The notes: generated from the sequence alone by a model not told the origin. A stretch of 64,000 bases of DNA from Arenibacter catalasegens (GCF_002909235.1 NZ_PHQQ01000016.1:1-64000); one strand, 5' to 3'; counted from the stretch's first letter, positions 5,693 to 15,307 are shown. Numbers and translations: made by a program.

Positions 5693-8194
5693 TTATTTTA
5701 GATTCATAATGCTTGGTTGCAGTGCTTTTTCAAATTTAGGTAAATATGTTACTAAAAAATCATTCATTTTATTCCAATGGGATCTGTCATATAAATTGAC
5801 TTCTTGCAATTCATACTTAATACGGCTCATTTTATTTTCAGGCAATTCTTCCCATTCAAGTTTTTTCCCAAATCTTTCCTCAATCTCTTCCTTATTATTA
5901 AATAACTTTTTGAAATAGTTTTTGTTATTTTCTTTGCTTGAGGAAGTCATCACAAGTTCTATTCTCACGTATTTACTTGTAATAACAAAGGCATATCCCA
6001 GACCACTTATTCCTGCTCCTGCATTTATCCACGATTCTTTAGAAGGGTTTACATTTGAGAAGAGCTCTGTTCCTGTAATTAAAGGTAACAATTGCCTCCA
6101 AAATTCTTTACGTACATTAAAACGATTTGGTAAATTATCATTTCCACTATAGGCATATTTTATGAGCAATTCATCTTCAAGTTCAAATAGGGGGAGGAGT
6201 TTTTTAAGAGTGCTGAATTTAGAGCTACTATCTATATTAGATTCAATAAAATAACCGCTTTGTAATTCTTGTGGAGCCCTAAAATCGGATGCATTACGGG
6301 TTATTTTAAATACCTCATTAGCTTCCAACAAAAGTTGAGCGTTTTTCTCATATAGTTTTTCAATGACATAAAAATACATTTGAGCTATTACTTCTTCATC
6401 CACTTTTGTGTTCTCAAAAATAAAATATTCTAATTTTTTATGCCTAGGAGATTCAGCATCGTATATATTTTGTTCCTCTGAATTTTCAGAATCAGGGATG
6501 GTAATATTAGGGTATTCCCAAATATTAAGAAAACGACTATAAATTAAGTTAAAGCGTTCATTATAGTTAGCAATATTCCAATTATCAATAGTTTTAAGAT
6601 AGTCGTTTAACCAAAGACGACTGTAATTATAACCTTGTTCAGCACCTTGTCTGTTCATTGTTTTTTTATCCCTAAAAGACTTATTACTTAAAGCTCCATT
6701 ATTACCTGACAAGGTTAAATTAGCTATAGAATTAACAAACTTTTCTTTAAATTGAAAATAGTCGTCTGGTGTAATAGCTTTATTCCAATCTTCATTAGGA
6801 GTTTGAGGGAAAATGTGTTCTATTGTGATGTTTTCATTAGCTGTATTTACATATTCTCTATTGTTATAATTCTCTAACAACTCGAACATATAATTCCTGT
6901 TTTTAGACTGAATATTATATAAATCTTTATCTTTTAATGCCGTTTTTAAGTCTTCATCAGTTGGAAATTTAGATCCCCCACTTTTTTTTATCAAAGCCAA
7001 AGCAATAGAGTCGTAATACTCTTCAGTATCAACTTCGGAATATAAGGTCATAAATATTTTATTCAATGCGTTAGTAGGTAAGCCTACTACGAATCTTCTC
7101 CAAGTATAAGATTGTATAAGTTTTAATACTTTAATTAAATCATCATTGGTTATTAAACCATTCTCCGCATCTTCAAATACTTGCAAAAGAAAAGGGAATG
7201 CTACATTTATTTCTAGTCGAGAAATATATTCCAATTCTCTTCTCACATTATTTTCTTGTACTATGTATGGATTAATAAACTTTTTATAATGTGTTGAAAG
7301 TGATTTTATGTTTTCCAACTCTTGATGATATTCTTCATCTTTAATTGAATAGAGTTTCTTAAATTCCAAATAAACTTTGTTTTTATTAGGTATTTTCTTG
7401 TTACGTAAGGTTAGATAATCTCTTATATAGTCGGATACCACAGACTTCTGCTTAATTAAATCTCTTGCGTTTTCTTCAATAGGATTCCAAATTTGTTCAA
7501 ATACTTTATTCTGATTTTTAGGGTCTAAATCCATCAGAATATAGTTCCTAATTAAATCGGATTGTGATAAATCTAACCCAGTAGAATTTAAACTCTCAAA
7601 AATGCGTTGTGGGTCGTCCTTACCTCTTTCTAATGATATTTCAACAAAAATTAATCGCTTTAGTCCATTAAGTATGGTAGGAAAACTCTCTTTTGTAATA
7701 ATACCTTGAAAATATTTGAAGTTTTCAATTACATTAGAGTAGTGGTTAAACTCATTTTCTGTACCATGCATAATAGCTTTAAATGCTAATGAGTTGGTGT
7801 CTGTTTGTTTTAATTTGAGTTTGCTTGATTCGTTCTGAACATACTGATTGGTTAAAAACATATTAAGCAACATATCAGCTTCATTTTTCAGGCTGTTATC
7901 TTTCGCAAAACGAAATAAAGCTACATATATAATGTTAATGGTTGTTAAACGTTGCTGACCATCAATAATCACTAATTCTTTAACTTCGCTTGTGCTATAA
8001 GTGCCTTCGTGTATAAAAACAATACTACCGATAAAGTGTGTACCTCTGTTATATTTTTCTACCGCAATAACATCACTAATTAACTCTTTGCACTCATTAT
8101 TTGTCCAATCGTAATTCCGTTGATATACAGGTATTACAAACTGTACATTAGGTGCTTGTAAGAAATTGGTAATTGGTAGTTCGTTTGCTTTCAT
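5693..8194 (-). CDS. DUF262-DUF1524-DUF4268 restriction-like protein
   Basis: 833 aa. N-terminal DUF262 (GmrS-type, ParB/sulfiredoxin-like nucleotide-binding fold): FVIPVYQRNYDW at residues 19-30 and IDGQQRLTT at 77-85. In the middle is a DUF1524 HNH-type nuclease segment, IEHIFPQ with His460, followed by NLTLSGNNGALSNKSF. The C-terminal ~230 residues match DUF4268 (FWRQLLPLI ... KYVRIELVM ... ERFGKKLEWEELPENKMSRI). DUF262/DUF1524 proteins are NTP-dependent modification-sensing nucleases (GmrSD, SspE relatives). It is the last gene of a three-gene operon, 62 bp after the helicase-methylase. The extra C-terminal domain makes it longer than plain GmrSD. Domain calls are good; target and partners are inferred. 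Confidence 0.85.
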   Translation of the reverse strand: MKANELPITNFLQAPNVQFVIPVYQRNYDWTNNECKELISDVIAVEKYNRGTHFIGSIVFIHEGTYSTSEVKELVIIDGQQRLTTINIIYVALFRFAKDNSLKNEADMLLNMFLTNQYVQNESSKLKLKQTDTNSLAFKAIMHGTENEFNHYSNVIENFKYFQGIITKESFPTILNGLKRLIFVEISLERGKDDPQRIFESLNSTGLDLSQSDLIRNYILMDLDPKNQNKVFEQIWNPIEENARDLIKQKSVVSDYIRDYLTLRNKKIPNKNKVYLEFKKLYSIKDEEYHQELENIKSLSTHYKKFINPYIVQENNVRRELEYISRLEINVAFPFLLQVFEDAENGLITNDDLIKVLKLIQSYTWRRFVVGLPTNALNKIFMTLYSEVDTEEYYDSIALALIKKSGGSKFPTDEDLKTALKDKDLYNIQSKNRNYMFELLENYNNREYVNTANENITIEHIFPQTPNEDWNKAITPDDYFQFKEKFVNSIANLTLSGNNGALSNKSFRDKKTMNRQGAEQGYNYSRLWLNDYLKTIDNWNIANYNERFNLIYSRFLNIWEYPNITIPDSENSEEQNIYDAESPRHKKLEYFIFENTKVDEEVIAQMYFYVIEKLYEKNAQLLLEANEVFKITRNASDFRAPQELQSGYFIESNIDSSSKFSTLKKLLPLFELEDELLIKYAYSGNDNLPNRFNVRKEFWRQLLPLITGTELFSNVNPSKESWINAGAGISGLGYAFVITSKYVRIELVMTSSSKENNKNYFKKLFNNKEEIEERFGKKLEWEELPENKMSRIKYELQEVNLYDRSHWNKMNDFLVTYLPKFEKALQPSIMNLK

Positions 8195-8256
8195 ATTTAT
8201 AATGAATGATCTTATTGGTTTGTTTGAATTTTATGACTTAAAAAACAAAACTCTGG

Positions 8257-11200
8257 TTAAATATTTCTTACTCTGCTTTCAATATAGCTCCATTCATCGG
8301 CTGTAATACCCCAAAGTTTACATAATTGCTCATCGGTATATGTAGCTTCATAGCTTTCTAAATCAGGTATAAAAGCAAAACACTTTCTTGTAACATCTTG
8401 TGATACAACTCTTTGCAATAATAAAAATCGAACTACTTTGGTGAATAGATAAGATTTGAAAGATTTCACTTCTTCTTCGGAATCTGACGAAAAAGCAACT
8501 AAATATGTTTCCGTACAACATTCACCTGGTTTAGCTATTCGAGTATTACCTTCATAATAAAAACCGACAGGTTTAGTAAAATCTGTTTGACCTGCAATAG
8601 GTGATTTCGGTATTAATAATTTCCATTTATCTAAATAATCAAATTTATCAGATATATCTTTTTCAGAAGCAAATTTCAGACCTATACGCTGAGTAAAATA
8701 ACAAGGTAATCCTTGTTTTTTAGGTTTGTAAAAACCTCTAATACCAAATGGTCTTGAAGTTGAAATAAGATTATTTAATGTTTTATTTGATTTATTTAAC
8801 TTTTGCACTTTCTTTAAAATAGGGATTGCTTTATTATCTCTTATTAAAATATCAAAAGCGTCTAAATCTCTTGTTTCCGTACTTAACTCTCCATTAATAT
8901 AATTGGTTATTTTAGTTTTTCCATTGTATTCTTTATCCCAAAGGAAATAACATAAGCCTCCAGCAATATCTACGTTTGTAAAACAATCGTTAGAATTAGG
9001 ATAGTCAAATAATTTTGAAATACGTTTATCATTAAGCATTGTTTCTCTAAACGTATCTAAACCTTTACCACCTGCATACCATCTTGCTGGCATAATTAAA
9101 GACACGTAATCTGGTTGAATGCTTTTTGCTATTTCTACAAAGTGATGATATACTGGTTTTGCACTTACACTATTACCACCATCCATTACTTGATAAGGTG
9201 GATTACCAACTATTGAGTTAAATTTCATATCATTATTTTTATTAGCTTTCCAATAGGATTTCCCTTTTTTGACTTTCTCTAAAAAATTAGATTGTTTATT
9301 TGTAATTTGGTTTTCTAAGTCCTCAAAATACCTTGTATTTACTGTAACATCTCTAAATCCTACCAATGTGCGTCTTGTTATGCTTTTTGCCATTGGTGTT
9401 TTACACAACACAAAAACATTATTTGCTACAACTTTATCCCAAATTTTATGTTGTTCTGAAACTGTTAGTTCATCATAATCTTTATTAGGATAGGCTATTT
9501 TTATAGCATAACGATATACACTATAAGCTATAAACAAAGGGTATAAGCCTGATTTTGAATTAATTTCAAGGATATTACTATCTGTTTTATAAACCTCTTC
9601 AGTTATTTTATCTTGATTAATGTAACGTGGTGTAGTAGTCGTATTTTCAAAATCATCATCAAAAAACACATAACCACCAAGACAATTACCCATATGCATA
9701 TTAACTACACGCCAAGGTGTCAATACTGTTTCTTTATCAGGGTTTTTAAACTTACCAAAGATTGCTGTAATACGTTCTATACGCTCATCTATAGTTAAAC
9801 TATCTGTTGCTCTTGATAAAGCACGTATACGTTTACCAGCTGCTCTAAATACATCAGGCTCATAGTATTTTTTAAACTTTTCAAAAGTGGCTTTTGTCAC
9901 ACCTTTTGGCATAAACTCTGTCCAAGATTGGTTATCAACTAAATCAGCAAAATTGTCAATAGTTAATTCCTTTTCTTCATTTTTAATATCTGCACCATAA
10001 ATTAGTAATGGCATACGAATAGAAATACCTCGAAGAATAGAAACAGCAGTATCTCTATTTTTCTTTTTCTCTTTTCTCTCGTCTAAAAGTTTTTTATCCT
10101 CTTCTGTTAAATCTTCTTCTCTCTTTTTCTTAGCTGCTTCTAATTTTTGGTATTCTTCCTCTGTAAAACCTTGTTTATTAATATCTATCTCACTTGTTCT
10201 TGGAATTGCCTTAGTGCTACCAATAATCTTTTTAAGTCCATTAAATTCTTCTAATTCAACAGCCCCTAATTTCATCAATTGGTCGTTATTGTATAAGTGA
10301 GAATCTTCAAAACCATTACTTACAACTCGCTCTATGTATACTTTTTTAAGTTGTTCAAGCATTGTATTGACGTTATACTCTTTCATTTGAGTACCATCAG
10401 CAGAAATAATTGGACAAAAGTTTAAAAACTCGCCCATTACTATACGGTCTTGGTCTGTCGTTTTACCTGCTTTAGCAGACATTTTTGCAGTTTCGGCAAT
10501 TACTTTAAGTGTTCTATCAGGTGCAAAGTCAAATACAAAACATTCTTCTTTAACCTTACCATTAATAGTTGCAGGTGTTTGTACTCTAAAAATAGTTTGC
10601 ATATAACTTGATGCAGAAGTATTGTGAGAACCTGAAAGCATAAATACTGCTGTCCATGCCTTTACAGAAACACCCGTTGTAAGACGACCACAGGATAAAG
10701 TTATTGTGTAGGTATCTTGTGGTTTATCTGTTATTGCTTTTTCAACTTTTTTAAGTGCTTCTTCATTGTCTTCATCTACATCACCGTCTCCAGCTACATT
10801 AACAATATTAAAATGACTAAAAACTGGATGCGAATTTAATAAGGTGCTTAAAGATCTTGCTTCTTTAACGCCTGGAACCATCCATAAAGAATGACGGAAA
10901 TTATCTCTATATTCTTGGGTGGCAAAAGGATAGTTGCTTTCAGAATCACCTTTGCAAATAAGGTTTAAAAACTTTTCTACATCTTTTTTATGTATAAAAT
11001 TGTCTGTTTCATCAACTCTAAAAAACTCTTTGAAATTAAATGCTACATCTTCATCTACAAAGTCATTTATAAGTTTACCTAAATCGTAAGTAAAAATATT
11101 CATCCTAGGCAATGATGCATAAGGATTAGGGTCGCCAAAATGTATTTCGTCCCAATCTTGTTTTGCCTTTTGCTCCATTACATAATCCCAAGTATAAATG

Positions 11201-12183
11201 TCTTCTTCCTTGTAATCATCTATTAAATTGAATGGCGTACCTGATAAATGAAGAATTTTAGGATTATTTCGTCTCAGCACATTTAAAACATTGCCACCTA
11301 GTTCGGTTTGCGTTCCTTCGTGGGCTTCATCTACAATTATAAAATCCCAAGCAGCATCAAAAATCTCATCATTTTTATTAAAATTACCGCCTACTAATTC
11401 AGAACCTCTTAAGTCTTGCATAGAGGCAAAATATATGTAATGAATATCTTCTTTTTTACTACGCTTTTCTAATGAGAGAAATTCTTCTCCTTTATTTTTA
11501 GAGCCATAATGATACTCTTCTTTGTCATAAAATATTTTACCAAAATCTTCAAACCAACCTGAATCTACAACAGGTCTGTGCGTTAGTATTAATGTTCTTT
11601 TAAAATCGTGTTCTCTAATTACTTGTAAAGCAGATAGTGTTTTACCAAAACGCATTTTAGCAAACCACAACATTTCATCACTTTTTTTAAATTGCTTTTT
11701 AGTTTTGGCAATAGCATCTTTCTGTTCAGGTCTAAAAATTATTGGACTTTGATTTGTAGATATTTCACTTGCGTTTAATGATGTTTTACCTTCCTTTACA
11801 GCCTTTATTGCCTTTATAACGGTTTCTAAATCTGTAATAACCCATTCATTAGCCTTATTTTCAATGTCGAAAACCTTTTTTTTGATACCTGAACGAAAAA
11901 GAACATTTCTTACCTCATAATCATTAAACGATTTAATCGATCCTTTATCATTAAAAACCGTTACTTCAGTATACAATAAATCATAAGATATACCTGCTGT
12001 TTGGGTATATTGATTAATTCTTGTTTTAGCAGACTTATTAAGTTTACTACTATTTGGTTCAAGTCCCCAAATATCTTCATTATCTGAAGTAGCCTCCCCA
12101 ACTTTCAAACAACCTAAATGTGCAGTATCGTTAATACGAAACACATATATTAATTTAAGTTTTAGTGATGAAGTAAATTTCAT
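8257..12183 (-). CDS. GIY-YIG/SF2 helicase/Eco57I-type methylase fusion
   Basis: 1308 aa, apparently a single-chain restriction-modification enzyme. Residues ~10-120 resemble a GIY-YIG (T5orf172-like) nuclease: IYVFRIN (Tyr13), LKVGEA (27-29), Arg55, Glu90 and EW at 113-114. Residues ~150-620 are an SF2 translocase: FAKMRFGKT Walker A (175-182, K181), VDEAHE DEAH box (284-289), LSGTPF (313-318) and a motif VI-like TIFRVQTP. A charged coiled stretch follows at ~660-710. Residues ~840-1100 form an N6-adenine methylase: a motif I-like LEINSKSGLYPLF at ~872-884 and catalytic NPPY at 994-997. The last ~200 residues are probably the target-recognition domain. The layout parallels Type ISP enzymes but with a different nuclease. 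The SAM-binding-like partner gene ends 5 bp upstream. Confidence 0.88.
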   Translation of the reverse strand: MKFTSSLKLKLIYVFRINDTAHLGCLKVGEATSDNEDIWGLEPNSSKLNKSAKTRINQYTQTAGISYDLLYTEVTVFNDKGSIKSFNDYEVRNVLFRSGIKKKVFDIENKANEWVITDLETVIKAIKAVKEGKTSLNASEISTNQSPIIFRPEQKDAIAKTKKQFKKSDEMLWFAKMRFGKTLSALQVIREHDFKRTLILTHRPVVDSGWFEDFGKIFYDKEEYHYGSKNKGEEFLSLEKRSKKEDIHYIYFASMQDLRGSELVGGNFNKNDEIFDAAWDFIIVDEAHEGTQTELGGNVLNVLRRNNPKILHLSGTPFNLIDDYKEEDIYTWDYVMEQKAKQDWDEIHFGDPNPYASLPRMNIFTYDLGKLINDFVDEDVAFNFKEFFRVDETDNFIHKKDVEKFLNLICKGDSESNYPFATQEYRDNFRHSLWMVPGVKEARSLSTLLNSHPVFSHFNIVNVAGDGDVDEDNEEALKKVEKAITDKPQDTYTITLSCGRLTTGVSVKAWTAVFMLSGSHNTSASSYMQTIFRVQTPATINGKVKEECFVFDFAPDRTLKVIAETAKMSAKAGKTTDQDRIVMGEFLNFCPIISADGTQMKEYNVNTMLEQLKKVYIERVVSNGFEDSHLYNNDQLMKLGAVELEEFNGLKKIIGSTKAIPRTSEIDINKQGFTEEEYQKLEAAKKKREEDLTEEDKKLLDERKEKKKNRDTAVSILRGISIRMPLLIYGADIKNEEKELTIDNFADLVDNQSWTEFMPKGVTKATFEKFKKYYEPDVFRAAGKRIRALSRATDSLTIDERIERITAIFGKFKNPDKETVLTPWRVVNMHMGNCLGGYVFFDDDFENTTTTPRYINQDKITEEVYKTDSNILEINSKSGLYPLFIAYSVYRYAIKIAYPNKDYDELTVSEQHKIWDKVVANNVFVLCKTPMAKSITRRTLVGFRDVTVNTRYFEDLENQITNKQSNFLEKVKKGKSYWKANKNNDMKFNSIVGNPPYQVMDGGNSVSAKPVYHHFVEIAKSIQPDYVSLIMPARWYAGGKGLDTFRETMLNDKRISKLFDYPNSNDCFTNVDIAGGLCYFLWDKEYNGKTKITNYINGELSTETRDLDAFDILIRDNKAIPILKKVQKLNKSNKTLNNLISTSRPFGIRGFYKPKKQGLPCYFTQRIGLKFASEKDISDKFDYLDKWKLLIPKSPIAGQTDFTKPVGFYYEGNTRIAKPGECCTETYLVAFSSDSEEEVKSFKSYLFTKVVRFLLLQRVVSQDVTRKCFAFIPDLESYEATYTDEQLCKLWGITADEWSYIESRVRNI

Positions 12184-12188
12184 TAATC

Positions 12189-13196
12189 TTAATTATTTAA
12201 TAGGTCTATAAATCTTATCTTCTTGCCTTTGCGTCCTGTTGTTTTGTCAATATATGACCAGTCTTTTATAATACAATATGTACCATTATGATTTTTTAGT
12301 ACTTCTTTTTGGCAACCAACACAAGGGAAGCACTTAATTTCTTCGATACCAAAAAGTATTTCGGTGGTTGTACAAATTGTTTCGCAAGAATCAGGAACAA
12401 CCCCTTTAATACCATCCATTTGCCAAATATTCCAAGAGATAATATAGGCTATGTATTTTATAGATTTTAATAATGGCTCTTTGCCAAACTTTAATACATA
12501 GTTTTCAATAAATGTAAACAACATAGCTTCTCTTGCTAATAGCAAACTATCTCCTTGCCATTCGTATGCATAAGTAGATTTAAAAGCTGTTTGGGCAGCA
12601 TTTAACCACTCACCTGAAGTATTTACATTTTCATTAATCACTCTAAGTTTACGGTCTAATATGCCTATTCTTTCATATATAGGAATAAATGCCCCTGTTG
12701 TTGTATCATAGCGACTAGTTATATAAGGCGCTTCACCACAAGCCATTTCAAGACGTTTATCTCTTATGTAATTTTTCCACGTTTTATTCTTAGGGAAAAT
12801 TATCTTTTGTGGATTTACCTCCCAAATCCAATTACCATTAACAAGTTCTGTTTCTTTATTAAAGACATTTTCTTTCTCAAACCAAGAATTATCAATTAGA
12901 TTATTTTGTGCATTACAAATCCAAGATGGTGTAAATACTTCTGCCATATTTCTCACTCTTGATAGTTGCAAAATTTTATCTTTTTGTACCCGTGGCATAA
13001 TTACATTGCCATTATGCCCTGTAATTAATTCAGGATATATTTCGGATTTAAAACTATATGATATACCTAAACTATCGTAGTTATTAGTTGCCCATAAAAT
13101 ATTCTTATGAGTAGTGTGGTCGCGTAAAAGAACATCCAGTACATCAGGATATTTTTCAAGGATTTCATTTTCTAATATGTCAATTTTATTACACAA
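12189..13196 (-). CDS. methyltransferase-like subunit lacking the catalytic motif
   Basis: 335 aa, started at TTG 13196; the codon before it is a stop and the next Met is residue 67, so TTG is almost certain. It carries the SAM-binding half of an N6-adenine methylase: AEVFTPSWI (residues 85-93, motif X-like), LEMACGEAPYI (149-159, motif I-like) and YEWQGDSLLLAR (211-222), then ISWNIWQMDGIKG. No (N/D)PP(Y/F) catalytic motif is present anywhere. A CFPCVGC cluster at 289-295 could bind zinc. It is the first gene of the operon, 5 bp before the helicase-methylase. Similar proteins are often labelled restriction endonuclease subunit M; the role is inferred. Confidence 0.75.
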   Translation of the reverse strand: MCNKIDILENEILEKYPDVLDVLLRDHTTHKNILWATNNYDSLGISYSFKSEIYPELITGHNGNVIMPRVQKDKILQLSRVRNMAEVFTPSWICNAQNNLIDNSWFEKENVFNKETELVNGNWIWEVNPQKIIFPKNKTWKNYIRDKRLEMACGEAPYITSRYDTTTGAFIPIYERIGILDRKLRVINENVNTSGEWLNAAQTAFKSTYAYEWQGDSLLLAREAMLFTFIENYVLKFGKEPLLKSIKYIAYIISWNIWQMDGIKGVVPDSCETICTTTEILFGIEEIKCFPCVGCQKEVLKNHNGTYCIIKDWSYIDKTTGRKGKKIRFIDLLNN

Positions 13197-13398
13197 TTAA
13201 TTGTTTTGATTATTAGAGGTTAATGAATCTTTAACTACTTCTAATTTGCCGAAGTGTGTGCTTAAATGGTGATTATAAATTATATTTTTACATCAAACTG
13301 CAATATTGTCATATAATTATTGGTATTTTCAAAATAATTATAAAACCTTAAAAATATAAATCTTTTGTAACCTTTGGGAGTTAATCTAATTAAATAAA

Positions 13399-13424
13399 AA
13401 AGGGCAACATTACTGCTGCCCTTT
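13399..13424 (-). terminator. terminator of the GIY-YIG/ATPase operon
   Basis: Stem AAAGGGCA (13399-13406) / TGCCCTTT (13417-13424), with a T-rich tract following on the minus strand. It sits immediately after the stop of the GIY-YIG gene and separates it from the restriction-like operon. Confidence 0.75.
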
Positions 13425-13428
13425 AAAC

Positions 13429-14079
13429 TTAGGTGTATTTCCAAAGAAACCCACCTGTTTGTTCTCTCTCACCTCTACAACATCTTGAAATACAGGTTTT
13501 GGATATTCCTGAAATCCTTGATGCTTCGGCTACAGAAACATATTTAATTATAAATTCTCCATTTAATGTATTTTGACAAACAAACTTTTTTCTATCATCA
13601 ACAGCCATATCAATGGTAAAATTCTCATTGTAACTCCAATAATTATTGTCAAGTAAATGTGTCTTGCTAAGGCAAGCATTTGATATCCTTTTATTGGTTA
13701 CACCAGTTACACTAGCTGCACTAGTTAAGGAATCATATTCTGAAATCAAATTACCTTTCAAATCAAATTGGTAAACCATCTTTTTAAAACCACCTCCTGA
13801 ATCTGAATTCAAACCATTTTTAAATGAGTCATATTTCAAAATGAAATCTTTCTCTTTCTTGGCTAATTCGTTGATGTCATTTGCGGTATCAATCTCTACC
13901 CAGCTGAAGGCATCAGCGCCATATGTTGCAATGGCGCTTTGAAAATTACTGCCTTCCAATCTCGAAGCCTTATTTATATGGTCTACTATTCTTTCTTTAA
14001 TAGATTTCGTAGTAGCCCCTATATAGACTTCCTGGGTTTCTCTATTTACTGCTTTGTAAACAAGCCCAAACGAACTCAT
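13429..14079 (-). CDS. GIY-YIG endonuclease with NUMOD1 repeats
   Basis: 216 aa. Residues 1-95 are a GIY-YIG nuclease: GLVYKAV (5-11), EVYIGATT (17-24), Arg30 in IKERI and a downstream Glu in ELAKKEKDFI. Two C-terminal repeats (about 104-150 and 168-214) follow the NUMOD1 DNA-binding pattern (VYQFDLKGNLISEYDSLTSA and a second copy with VAEASRISGISKTCI). This is the architecture of free-standing homing-type endonucleases of phages. It lies 11 bp after the RepA-like ATPase in the same direction and is followed by a terminator. It may spread itself at its locus or attack competing elements. Confidence 0.85.
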   Translation of the reverse strand: MSSFGLVYKAVNRETQEVYIGATTKSIKERIVDHINKASRLEGSNFQSAIATYGADAFSWVEIDTANDINELAKKEKDFILKYDSFKNGLNSDSGGGFKKMVYQFDLKGNLISEYDSLTSAASVTGVTNKRISNACLSKTHLLDNNYWSYNENFTIDMAVDDRKKFVCQNTLNGEFIIKYVSVAEASRISGISKTCISRCCRGEREQTGGFLWKYT

Positions 14080-14090
14080 GTTCCAATAGT

Positions 14091-15116
14091 TTATTTTGGT
14101 ATGCAGTAATTCCCATTATTATTAACTATTTCATTTTGTAGAATTAACTTTTTAAGGTTATTAAAGAGCGTTTTTCGGCTCATAGTATTCGTTGAGACAA
14201 ATTCCTTTTCCAATTCACCACTAGCACTGCATGAGTTCGATTTTAGATACTCCAAAATCCCGTCTGCGTTACTATTGTCCCTACGACCATCCATTTCCTG
14301 ATACAACTTATATTCATGAACTTCACCGATGGAGTTAATCCAAAGTTTGTCGTCAATACTATACGTTGTTACGGTTTCAGAATAATCATCGGCGTACCTG
14401 AAAAAGATATTTTTAATATACCTGTCATTCAACTGTGTTCTAGTAACTGCAATGGCAAAGTCAGCTTCTTGAGCCAAAACTCTACTACCAGCCATACTAT
14501 CACGTGTAATGGGTTTGTCTCCCATTTTCGTTGAATGATGAATAACAATCATGGTAATCCCTAGATTATAGGTAATATCCCTAAGCTTTTGGGTCACCCT
14601 TTTAGCGGTCTCACTTTCTTCAATATTTGAGGCAAGTCTGGTCAAACTGTCTATAAAAACAACCTGAGCCTCACTTTCTTCAATTAAGTTTTGAAAACGC
14701 GACCAATCTTTATCATTATCAACATATCTTAAAAAATCCTTAGGCGAAGTTTGATAATTTTGTTCCAATCTTTTCTTTGAAACATCTTCAAAAATGCTTA
14801 TTTGTTTAGCATTTCGATAAGCTCTGCTGAGCCAATATTCCTCAAGACTTACGAATAAGACTTTTTGAGGTTGCTCAATCAACTTATCGCCTAAATAATC
14901 CTCTGAACCAACAGCTAATTTCATCGCCAAGTTTTCACATAAAACAGTTTTACCTGATTTACTGGGACCAAATATAAATCCGAACGAACCTTTAGTAATT
15001 CCTCGCCATATGATTTCAGGAGCGGGCTCCTTTTCTGATTTCTTAATTAATTCCATAATTGATAATGGATGCTCTTTATCTGTTTCTACATCCTCATTTT
15101 TTTTGTTTTTAAACAT
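14091..15116 (-). CDS. RepA/RecA-like AAA ATPase
   Basis: 341 aa. The ATPase core has GPSKSGKT Walker A (50-57), the VVFIDSL Walker B segment (D156), a sensor-like MIVIHHSTK (193-201 region) and the GSRVLAQEADFAIAV block typical of the RepA/AAA_25 hexameric helicases of plasmids and phages. The last ~60 residues (NADGILEYLKSNSCSASGELEKEF) look like a winged helix. It probably unwinds or loads at an element origin. It is followed by the GIY-YIG gene after 11 bp. The family call is firm; a replication role is inferred from the fold and the surrounding genes. Confidence 0.82.
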   Translation of the reverse strand: MFKNKKNEDVETDKEHPLSIMELIKKSEKEPAPEIIWRGITKGSFGFIFGPSKSGKTVLCENLAMKLAVGSEDYLGDKLIEQPQKVLFVSLEEYWLSRAYRNAKQISIFEDVSKKRLEQNYQTSPKDFLRYVDNDKDWSRFQNLIEESEAQVVFIDSLTRLASNIEESETAKRVTQKLRDITYNLGITMIVIHHSTKMGDKPITRDSMAGSRVLAQEADFAIAVTRTQLNDRYIKNIFFRYADDYSETVTTYSIDDKLWINSIGEVHEYKLYQEMDGRRDNSNADGILEYLKSNSCSASGELEKEFVSTNTMSRKTLFNNLKKLILQNEIVNNNGNYCIPK

Positions 15117-15307
15117 AATTTTTCTTCATTTAGAATACACACTCTAGAAATGCATACTCCTTTCTTTTCTTTTAAATTTCTCCCTCTTTTCTAAGGTCGG
15201 GAGTTTAACCCAATTATAGCGCTATAGATTCCATTCATGACTGGATCCAATACAAAGTAATGAAGAAGAGTAAATAAAATTTGAGGAAAGTTTATTGTCC
15301 CTAAGGA

